Positions 24,600-34,200 of a stretch of DNA of 64,000 nt are shown here, one piece after another. A program made the translations under genes and the position numbers. The first letter of the stretch is position 1. Every line of letters starts with the position of its first letter. A model generated the notes under the pieces. The model had not been told where the DNA came from. It did not search any database and worked only from the letters and a program-made list of their open reading frames with translations. The stretch is from the NCBI RefSeq assembly GCF_033958435.1, contig NC_134161.1:1674001-1738000 (forward strand), read 5' to 3'. The DNA comes from Carettochelys insculpta. Taxonomy: Eukaryota; Chordata; Testudines; Carettochelyidae.

Positions 24600-26940
24600 C
24601 TTGTAGTGGTTGTGTCTCTTCCCCTGCCAGTTAGAAGCTGGCCAGGAACAGACCTCACCCTGTGTACAGTCCACTGTTAGAAATATGTCTCCCAGCCACA
24701 TCACAGGCCTGGTGTGTGCAGCAAAGGAGAATTGGACTATGTAGTTTAAGTATAAACTGGCCTAGCTCTGTACTGTGGCAGTACAGTAATTTAAACCAGC
24801 TGAGGATCTGTCTCCTTGGCTTTTCTGTCTGGAAATGGTTTGTGGTGCCCTCATGAGTTAGGCAGCTTTTGGTCCAGCTTTGGCTCAAAGGCCATGTTCC
24901 CGCTGATGTTTTCCATCCATGTGTGGAATAAATGTTCTGTGCACCAAAACAGGTAGGGATGTGCACCACTGGTAGAAACACAGGCTGACGGCCACGGCAC
25001 TGTGCTAAACAGCTGGGAAGCAACTGAATCTCTCTTGGGTGGCCACCCAAGCACTCCACTTACAGGCAACACTAGTGCTCAGCCCCTCTACCACACCAGG
25101 AAGTCACTAAGAGCTCTGGGTGCTGCATACTTCTGAACGTCCACTCTGGTCCTGGCTGATTGCAGCGGGAGGAATTCCAGCACTCCCACGCTGCAAAGGG
25201 GATCCTTTCCCTCAGCTTCTTGTCCCTGTGGCATTCCGCAGCGAGATGAGCTATTTCACTCGGTTACTGCTGCGCTAAAATGACATCTCCCCATTCCCTC
25301 TAGCTCTGTGCTCCATTGTCCGAGGACGGGCTAAGACAGAAAAGCCTTTTGGGAATTTTTTCTGCCGACTTCGGAGGAGCTCCATAGGACATTTCCTGCT
25401 GGCAGCTTTTCCCAGTACCATCAAAGCAGACACTGGCTGAGGGGCAGTTTCCTGCAGGGATTGACCCACATCTGCTTTCCCGCATGGAAGGGGATATTTC
25501 AGAGCAGTTTACAAATATTGCCTTTTTCTGAGGGCTAATGGGGCTTTCAGCAGAGGAGCTCAGTTCTTCACTGACAGTAAACTGAGCTTCCCCATGCTCC
25601 AGTGATCTGCAAAATAAACGCTGTTCTGTCCTTCCTGCTGCTCGACAAACTGAGGCTGAGTGCAGGTCTATGCTACAAGAGAAATTCAACCTAAAATGCG
25701 TAGCTGCCCTCAACGTACCGTAAGCTGAATTTCTAGCACTGCTCCCCAGCAGGAGATTGTTGGGAGAAACTCTCCCATCGACTCCCCTTACTCCTGACAA
25801 TAAGGAGCGTCGTGGTTGACGGAGGCGCCCTCAGGGTCGATTTAGCGTGTTTCCACTAGGCATGCTAAATCGAACCCCGGAAGTGTGATTGCAGCAGCAT
25901 CCATCTTCCTCGTAGCATACACAAGCTAAAGTGTCTTGGTCAGAACCACCCAGCAAAGGGGCACAGCTGGGTATACAAGCCAGGAGACACAACGCTGATG
26001 TCCCGGCAGTTATTGATTACAATTGATTACTGTTGCTCCAAAGAGCCCTCGCCATGGACCTGCACCCTAGAGTGTTAGGTGTTGGACACACACACAAAAT
26101 GGTTGCTGTCCTCAGGAGCTTACAACCCAGTTGTAAGACAGGATGTTAGACGGCTGCAGAAAGACAGCCGAGCACAAGGAAACAATGCCCTGAGGTGGTC
26201 ACATGCCAAGCAGTGGTCTCAGCACACTGACAAGCTAGCAGCTGTCAAATTTTTGGTAGGCCACATGGCAAAAGGTGGGCATGAGGGCAGCTTATTCGGT
26301 AGGATTGTGGGAGTTTCTGGTGCTCTGGCCAGGCAGGCGGGGCAACTTGGCAGATGGCACAAAGGTGCTTGTTTGGAAATGGAATAACAGGACTCTGCCC
26401 CCATGGAGCCTTGGCAGAGTATGGGGCTCGGCAGCCATTCCTACCCAGTGCATCATTTACCAGAAAAGGCCATGCTGCTGGGCAGCCCCACTGTCAGTCC
26501 CGTGGGCCTCTGGATGCCAGCTCCTGTCCACCTGTGCGTGGCTCCCGCTAGTACTACCCAGCAGTTGTGCTCAGAAGCAGCACTAACATCAGACTCTCGC
26601 TGAGGTGGACCAACACCCTGAACCTTTAACATCCTGCTCGGGATTCCCTCCACTTCACCTGCGTCACTTCCTGGACATGTAGCCCTGAAACAACCAGTCC
26701 CTTGTGCTAATTGCAGCATAAGCCCTCCAGAGAAGGGACTGTTGCTTACCACGTTTAGCCTGCCTCTAGCACAGGGGCGCCTGGAGATTGTGTGCCACAG
26801 GGGCTCTCACTGATGTTCAGGTGAGTTAATATGTGCAAACCCATTACCATGGGGGATGTAATTTCTCCCCCAAAACCATTGTGCTTTTTATAAGGGGTGG
26901 GGTGCCCTTGACCAGAACTCCTCCTCCTTTGCCAGCCCCA
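24600..26940. other. Gene-free stretch with a probable decayed MITE
   Basis: Between about 25655 and 25935 there are phrases such as 'gtctatgctacaagagaaat' and 'ctaaatcgaaccccggaagt' that look like a decayed Harbinger-type MITE, without certain ends. Near 26078-26140 a phrase 'gtcctcaggagcttacaacc' resembles an old interspersed repeat. No exon was recognised. Confidence 0.4.
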
Positions 26941-26943
26941 ATG

Positions 26944-27800
26944 AATCACAGAATACTAGGTCTGGAAGGGACCTCAGGAGGTCATCGAGTCCAGCCCCCT
27001 GCCTAAAGCAGGATCAACCCCAACTAAAACATCACAGCCAGGACTTTGTCTAACCAGGACTTAACCTCTAGGGATGGAGATTCCACCACCTCTCTCGGTA
27101 ACACATTCCAGTGCTTCCCCACCCTCCTGGGAAAATAGTTTTTCCCAATATCCAACCTACACCTCTTTGTCTGTAACTTCAGGCCATTGCTCCTTGTTCT
27201 GCCATCCATCACAACTGAAATTAGTCTCTCTCCATCCTCCTTAGCGCCCCCTCTCAGGGAGCTGAAGGCTGCTATCAAATCACTCCTCAGTCTTGTCTTC
27301 TGCAAACTCAATAAGCCCAAATCTCTCAGCCTCTCCTCATAGGTCATGTGCTCCAGCCCCTTAATCATATTCTTTGCCCTCTCCTAGACTTTCTCCAATG
27401 CATCCACATCCTTCCTACACTGGGCGGGGGGGCCACACTGGATGCAATGCTCCAGATGTGGCCTTACTCGTGCTGAGTAGAGGGGACTGTTCTCTAGATC
27501 AGCTGGAAATACTCCTCCTAATGCACCCCAATATGCCATTAGCCTTCTTGGCTACAAGGGCACACTGTTGACTCATTTCCAGCCTCTCATCCACTGTAAT
27601 CCCCAGGTCCTCTTCTGCTGCTCTGCTAACTTAGCCAGTCCGTCCCCAGCCTGTAACAGTGCCTGGGATTCTTCCATCCCAAGTGCAGGACTCTGCACTT
27701 CTCCTTGAACCTCATCAGTTTTGGCCCAATCCTCCAATGTGTCGAGGTCACTCCGGACCCTGTCCCTACCCTCCAATGTCCCCACCTCTCCCCCTAGCTG
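26944..27800 (-). mobile_element. CR1 LINE 3' fragment ending just upstream of the FXYD6 CpG island
   Basis: The first bases, 'acagaatactaggtctggaa' and 'ggacctcaggaggtcatcga', are the antisense 3' terminus of turtle CR1. On the minus strand the frame 27368-27024 encodes the last residues of ORF2: [19 protein letters not shown], then RCRLDIGKNYF, then [10 protein letters not shown]. Sequence further 5' in the element (to about 27800) still reads as CR1. It is relatively young and shares its 3' part with the + strand copy at 38.6-39.4 kb. Confidence 0.93.
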
Positions 27801-28299
27801 AGCGTGAGCCGCAGATTTGCTGGGGGAATTGGCTGCAGATCAGGGTTGCTGGGCTGTAGGGGGTCTGGGCCCCACTAGAAGGGAGGGTGCTGCAGCGATG
27901 CACTGCTGGAGCCTAGGTCCCCTGCCGCGAAGGGCCCCCGCTCTCAGGGGGTGGCGAGCAGGAGGCCTGAGCCAGGCTCTGGCCCGCAGGTGGTGGCAGC
28001 TTCTGTGCAAGGGGCCCAGGGCTGGGGCTGGCTCTGCCTCCCCGGGAAGAGGCGGCCCCGGTGCGGGGACAGCTGCTGGCAGAGATGCTGCGGTGTGAGT
28101 GGTGGGGGGGAGCAGTCACCGCGCCCCCGGCTGTTGTCCCGTCCCGGGGAGGCGAAGGGAGGGGCGCGCTGGGCAGCCCCCTCGCAGGGCGGCCCCGCGC
28201 CGCTCTCCCCCCGCCCGGGGCGGCGCCTCGCAGCCCCTCCCCCGCTCCGCTCCGCCCCCCGTCCGTGTCAATCCCCCCGCCCCGGCCCCAGCGCCCCCC

Positions 28300-28404
28300 C
28301 CCGCCCCGCCCGCCGGGAGCGCACAGCGCCCAGCTCCGCCCGCCGCGCGTCCCGGCAGAGGTGGGAGCCGCCGCCGCCCCGCTCGGACGCCGCCGGGCGC
28401 TCAG
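28300..28404 (+). other. FXYD6: FXYD6 exon 1, 5' untranslated (start approximate)
   Basis: The sequence ends CGCTCAG followed by the donor GTGAGG at 28405, in the CpG island. It contains no start codon that continues into the FXYD6 frame, so it is taken as a non-coding leader exon joined to the acceptor before 44525. The 5' boundary is a guess from base composition. An intron of 16.1 kb follows. Other upstream leader exons could exist. Confidence 0.55.
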
Positions 28405-28868
28405 GTGAGGGGCGCGGGGCCGGGAGCGGGGGAGGCGCCGCACGCCCGGGGCGCAGCGGCTTGTGCGGGCCGGGCCGGGCTGCCCGCGGGGTCCCGCGCC
28501 TGGGGGAAGCGGCAGCGGCGTCTCCTCCCGCGGGCGGCTCGCGCGGGGCGGGCGCGGCTGTTTACGAGGGGCTGGGCGGCGGCTGGCTCCGTCCTGCTCC
28601 CGCCGACGAGACCGGGGAGCGAACGGCCTCGGAGCGGCCGCGGCCGGGGGGTGCGCTGCGCTGCGCTGCGCTGCGCCGCGCCGGGGCCGGAGCACGCGGG
28701 GCCCCCGGCAGCCTGGCCGTGCAATGTGCCGGCCGGCCCAGGAGGGGGCCTGGCGCTCGGCGCCGCCGGCCGCAGCTCCATTGTTCCCGGCTCCCGCCCA
28801 GCCGCTTGTTGGCGCCGCGCGTACACACGTCTGGCTCCGCTTCGCGCTGGGAGCCCGGCCGGGCCGGC

Positions 28869-28900
28869 CACGTGACCCGCCTCGTCGTTGCCATGCCAAC
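28869..28900. promoter_or_regulatory. E-box (CACGTGAC) next to an RFX X-box-like palindrome
   Basis: CACGTG at 28869-28874 is the core of a USF/TFE-type E-box. Twelve bases further, GTTGCCATGCCAAC at 28887-28900 differs by one base from the perfect RFX X-box palindrome. Both lie in the 3' flank of the CpG island, about 470 bases into intron 1. The sequence match is seen; function is inferred. Confidence 0.55.
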
Positions 28901-28930
28901 ACCCTCGCACCGTGGTTCTGCCTCGTCCCC

Positions 28931-30454
28931 CGGGTTGCCTGGATACCGTTATCCCTGCCTCCCCTGGAAGGATGCTCTCGTGGTGCCTGCGCTCCCTCTC
29001 CCCTCTCCCCCGGGCGGCAGCGCACACGCAACCCAAGGGCAGAAGGACCTTACCCGTGTCCGTGCCGGGCGGAGAGTCTCACGGGCACCGTCCCGTGAAG
29101 GCACCCCCAGCGCGTTCCTCGCCGCGCGCCCGTGAGCGTGCACAGAGCCACTCACACAAACACAGCCACCGTCGCGCCCAGTCTGTCTCATGCACACCCG
29201 CGCTGCCGTTCCTCTGGGCACCTGCACGAACAATCGTACGGACATCCTCTGACAATCACAGGGATCGCTGTCACACCCTCACGTCCGCTTTCCCATACTC
29301 ACAGCTGCACCCAGGCACACAGCCACGTCTGGAAGGCAGTCCTTTTTATCGGATTTTACTAAAAAATCCCTCTTGGCTAATTGGTGTTGTAGTCTCTGGG
29401 TTTGGTGAAGAGCACAGGAGCATCTCGTGTCAAACTATTTTGAAATACATTTTTCTGTTTATTAAATATTTTAATAAAGCTAAGGTCATATAAACAAACA
29501 GTTTCTCCCAAAGTGGAGAAGGGAGGCACAGTTTAGACACAGCTATATCATTAATACTTAATTAAAAACTCCTGAAAACTGTGTAGCTGAATTCATCCCA
29601 TGGAGTTCAGATGCTGAGGGAGTGTTTACAGAAGGGGCAGTGACAGGTGGCATATCTGGATCTGTGTGAGCTTTGCAACATGAAAGAGCAGGCTCTGAAA
29701 AAATGTTTTCAAAACTGCATGCGGATTATGACTTACATTAGATTCCCTTGTACCACTTTAGTGAATCTGCTGCTTGGAGATGTCATTGCGCGCCCTGTTC
29801 TCAGCATGACACGAAATTTCTACTCCTGTAGGTTGTTTACGCTAGCACCTAACACTGTTTTGAAAACAAAGTGGAAACCTTATTAAGCAGGGGGAAACTC
29901 CAGAGAATTAAATTCCTTTTCCCATATGGAAAATGTTTCTGCAGAAATACAATGTGGCTTTGAGTGAAGCAGTAGGGATCAGTAGCTGGGGAATGAGAGA
30001 TAAAACATGGGTTTTTAATTCATAGCTGCTCCAGACACTGAAAGGTAAGGACAATAGTTATGAATTCCAGACTTGAGAGGAAATGTTTAAACCAACATCA
30101 GTTTTATGATGTCCTCTGTAGACTCGCTGATGAGTCCCTCTGCTGTGGAGTGAGTTGGTTGCCATCTTAGTGCTGTGAGATTTGTGTCTCACATTTAGAT
30201 ATTAATTGTGTGATTGCTTGACATGTGCTGTTGCCCTTTGTGTGCATTTGTCAGTAGCTCTTCAGAACTTCCACCCTGGGCACAACTTTCAACTTACATG
30301 GAGGACAGGCCCATCGGTGGCTGTTAGCTGGAATGGGCAGAAATGCAACAACATTCTCAGAAGGGACCCTTGTTTCTATTTTCCGAAAGCTGGGAATGGG
30401 CAACAGGGTTGATCACTTGATGATTACCTGTTTTGTTCATTCCCTCTGAGGCAT
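28931..30454. other. FXYD6 intron 1, first part, no element recognised
   Basis: The GC content drops after about 29.3 kb and the sequence becomes AT-rich (for instance 29440-29580). No exon, splice pair or repeat family was identified. Confidence 0.4.
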
Positions 30455-30540
30455 CTGACACTGAGCACAGTTGGAAGACAGGATACTGGGCTACGTGGAC
30501 CATTGTTCAGACCCAGTGTAGCTGTTCTTATGTTTTTAAA
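30455..30540 (+). mobile_element. CR1-like LINE 3' tail fragment
   Basis: The phrases 'gaagacaggatactgggcta' and 'cagacccagtgtagctgttc' correspond to the sense 3' tail of a CR1 subfamily, the complement of the phrases at 16.28 and 18.17 kb. Confidence 0.7.
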
Positions 30541-30989
30541 TATGTCAAACTGGAAACATAAGTCTATTCCTCTCACATGTTTGCCCTCATGATATTGTTT
30601 TCCGTGTCTGCAAATTACTCAAGGCCAGGTGCTGGCACTTGCTCAGGCTGGGGCATGAATAAATGCAAAGTATGATTCTAATTAGAACCAGCCAGAAGAA
30701 CTCAGGAGTGAGGAGGTGCGTGGCATGTATGTCCCTGTATGCTGGGTGTGCTGCCATTCATGCTATGGAGACAGAGCGGGGAATCGTCTCTGTCCTATGT
30801 CTGGTTTTGCTTGTGCACATGAAGTTGATTGCCATTCCTTTTCGAAAAATGAGAGCAAGTCATGTTGGAGGGGGTGTCAAGAGTTCTGTGTCAGGCTGTT
30901 GACTAAGTAAATATCTCAATAGACACAGTATCAGCAAGGGGGTAAAACTGGAATACCTTACGCCTTTACGTCCCTGCTTCCAGAAGAGA

Positions 30990-31205
30990 GGCTTTACAAA
31001 GCAGATGGGGAGCCATGTTAGTCTATGTCTGCAAAAATAACAAGAAGTCCTGTGACACTTTACAGACTAACAGTTTTTTGGAGCATAAGCTTTCGTGGGC
31101 AAAGACCCGCTTCATCAGATGGAATGTATCTTTGCCCACGAAAGCTTATGCTCCAGAAAATCTGTTAGTCTACAAGGTACCACAGGACTTCTCATTTTTA
31201 CAAGC
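30990..31205. mobile_element. Near-perfect palindromic fold-back element
   Basis: The left arm (about 31031-31105) and the right arm (about 31130-31203) are inverted copies of each other. GAAGTCCTGTG, GACTAACAG and GGAGCATAAGCTTTCGTGGG on the left reappear as reverse complements on the right. The loop is about 25 bases. The phrase 'cgaaagcttatgctcc' marks a repeat common in turtles and crocodilians. No coding capacity. It lies in FXYD6 intron 1 and would form a long hairpin in the pre-mRNA. Confidence 0.85.
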
Positions 31206-34200
31206 CAGAGTGTGTCAGGTAACACTTATGAGTCTTATTGGTTCATTATCGGGTGACAGGAGCAATCCCTGACCCGGAGACCTTGCCATCCAGAGTTTAG
31301 CCAATATACAACCGATGAGTAAACAGGCAAGCGAGGAGCAGCAGGAAAAGGTAGAGGTATATTTGCATACGGTAGTAGTTACAGTGGTCTTTGTAGGTGG
31401 TAAACAAACGAACAGAGGGAATGTTTCCAAAGTGCAACCTGAGCAGAATCTCCACTTCCCAGCAGCAAATTGTACAATCTCTTGGTTTGGCTCCATCGAG
31501 AGGTGAGTTTTATGTTTCCCACTTCCCCTCCTTCACAGCAGAAGCACACATTTCCAGCCTAGCTCATTGCGTGCAGCTCACGGCTAGCACAGCACTAATC
31601 CCCTTTGAGGTGCTCCTGGGTTCAGGGACTCGCTTGGCTGTTTTCAGTCTGCCAGTCTCTGTGTTAGGAGATGCACAGCACGCTGACAAGCTGAGGACTG
31701 AGGGCTAAGACAAATACCTCTAAACTAATTTAGCAGTGGTTCCTTGATGCATTGGGACACGATTGCCTGGAGTTGCGGGGGTGGACGGTCAGAAGATTTG
31801 TTTTGTGTGAGCTCATTAGTAAAAGATAGTGCTAGTGGAGGTGGACTAGAACCTCGTTGCTGCCTTGTCCAGTGTGATCTGCCTTGAGATCTCATTGACC
31901 CTAGTCACAAGAGAGCCATGGGGCTTCTGGCCCTTTGGTGGCATCTGAGTTTGGATCTTTTTGCGGAAGCCTGGACTGAGGGTTGGATCCCTAAAGAGCA
32001 CTGGAATTCCTTTGAGCACCCTCTGCTTTTGGCAGCCATCCCAAACCTGCAAGCGACAAACTAACCTTCGCAAAAGCTGTTGTGTCTCCCTTCCGACCAG
32101 CCCATGAATCAGCGCAGCCCTGGAAAGCGGTGAGCGGGACCTTGCATGTTACAAGGGAGTAGGCTGGAAATCTATCATCTAGAAACAAGAGACGTCATAA
32201 CAACAATTGCACAAGAAGCCAAATTGATGCTGAAGTGAAATGGCAGAAGAGCACATATATGCCTAGCTGCAACCGTCCACTCCCACACGTCCTCCAGGCA
32301 TGTGAGCAGCCTGTCAAGGGTTCTGGGGCTCTGGGGGGAGATGGGAGATTTTAACTCCATTGGAGCGTTGAGAGATATCCTGAGGACTCTAGAAGGAAGA
32401 AGACAGCTGCCCAACCTTAGTTCTGATGGCTGAGACTTGACAGGCTTCTTGAAAACAATTAAAAAGAAGCGTTCAAAATTCTTTTCGTGTCTCTTCCAAG
32501 TCACCTGCTTTGTTCTTGAGGAGTTTTCAGCGTTGTTAGGGGAGAACAAGCGGCTTGAGGAAAAGAGTCTGTCTGTCCGTCTGTCTGTCCATCTGACTTT
32601 CGCCCCTTGCTGCCTCAGTAACGTGTGGAAAATGAAACGTTACGCGGGGAGATTTTTGAGGAAGAACAAGGAACTGGAGAAAGATTTATGGCTTTCAGTA
32701 TGGTCCTTTTGGGGGCAGTTTTGAGGGTGGCACATAGGCTAGCGGTACAGAGAGCTTCAGCAGCCCTGTGATCATACCGCCGAAGCTATCTTTTGCCTTG
32801 GGTATGGTTCAGTGTGGTTGTGTGAGAGGGGCAGTGGTGTGGGCATGTCCCTTCCCATGTATCTGTCTGTCTCTACTGCCAGCTTTCCTGGAGGCCTCAT
32901 CCCAAGTGCAACAGGTGAGAAGTGAACGGAGAAGGGGAGGCTTGGACGGTGCAAGGCAGGGGAGGGGGCGGAGACATGGGGGTTCTGCCAGACTGGGCTC
33001 TGATTCACAGCCAGGCATGGTGACCTGGAGACATACTCCTCCTGACCCAGCCGTCCTGGGTTGCAGAGACACCCCGGCTCCTCACACTCTCCTTTGGCTT
33101 ACGCCAGCAGGACCCAGCTGGCTTTGTCAGGGATCCACCGGTGGAGCAGAGCAGACACACGTGACCCCTGGTGTTTCCATTGGCATGGGTGCAGGTTGGG
33201 CACAGAGTGGAATGGCAGCGTTTACACGGGCTCTGCCCTGACGGCATTGGTGTGGATGACGCCAGGCCATGTGCCAGGATGAGAGGCCCCTCACTGCATG
33301 TCCACAGACAGCTGAGCTGCAGGAAGGAGGGTGCAGACAGGGCATGTCCTCCCCACTGGTTCCCCATGAGCCCTTTGCTGCCACGCGACCTCTTCTAGCA
33401 GATGCTAGGTGGTGATTTCCCCTCTGGCGGCGGGAGGATTGTGCAGTGCTGAGATCACAGCTCTCTAGAGCCGTCCTCCTTTGAAGAGGTGAAGGGTGAA
33501 TTGGATCTGGAAGTTACCCAGGACAGGCAGGCAGCCCCTTCCTGAGAGCTGGGCTGAGCCTGCAGACACTGAGTGACATGTACAAACGATGCAACTGAAA
33601 TGATTACAGCGTATTTTCAGTTGGGTCATGGAACCAGCCAGACGCCTCAGCCCAGACCAGGGCCCCTTGGCACACTGTGACAGGAAGGGCCTGGCACAAG
33701 GCCACAGAAGTCAGCAAGAGTCTTCCCGTTGGCTTCAGGGAACACTGAATTAGCCCTATTTGCAGAGTGTGCTGGTGTGTTCCTATTCAGCTCTTGTCCC
33801 CGGGAGCACCCCCAGATTCTGCTCACCTGACCAAACCCAAGCACAGACTGCTTCCTCCTTCTGCTTGTTCACTCTGTAGAATGTGAGCTCAAGGCCACGC
33901 TCCCAAATGCCACGTGCCCTCTTCTCCGCCCCCTTGTGACCACAAGGAGCCTATGAATCGGTAGAGAAAGCAAGAATCCCTGCCCAGCAGACTGGATCGA
34001 AGGCTCTGCACTGCTCTGGTGGTTAACATATCACGACGGCAGCAGAGCCCTGGTGTGTGTACATACACACATGCCCGTGTGCGCAGCCCAGATTGCAAAA
34101 AGATCACAAGCACACACAAGTCCAGGCACAAAATTGACTTGCCCGCTGTGTCCGTACTGACAACTGTGGGAAAACGTTAATGGCGTTTTACTGCCCTACT

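Larger units (their letters stand above)
27950..28930 (+). promoter_or_regulatory. FXYD6: CpG-island promoter of FXYD6
   Basis: An about 1-kb block very rich in C+G with undepleted CpG. It contains many GC-box (Sp/KLF) sequences such as CCCCGCCC near 28280-28315, and no TATA box. The 5' splice site GTGAGG at 28405 fixes the end of exon 1 inside the island, so transcription starts probably lie at about 28.25-28.35 kb. A five-base repeat (about five copies of GCGCT/TGCGC) lies at 28651-28675. A CATTGTTC (SOX-like) word lies near 28779. The long open frames across this block on both strands are products of base composition. Confidence 0.8.

Noticed and set aside
1..27900. Expected neighbour TMPRSS13 (protease motifs TAAHC, GDSGGP)
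   Set aside because: No such motif in any frame; the gene probably lies left of the window, though this is only a by-eye search.
27913..29135. Long open frames (up to about 394 codons) on both strands over the CpG island
   Set aside because: Stop codons are rare because of very high GC content. The products are Pro/Arg/Ala-rich with no domain, overlap on both strands, and cross the FXYD6 exon 1 donor.
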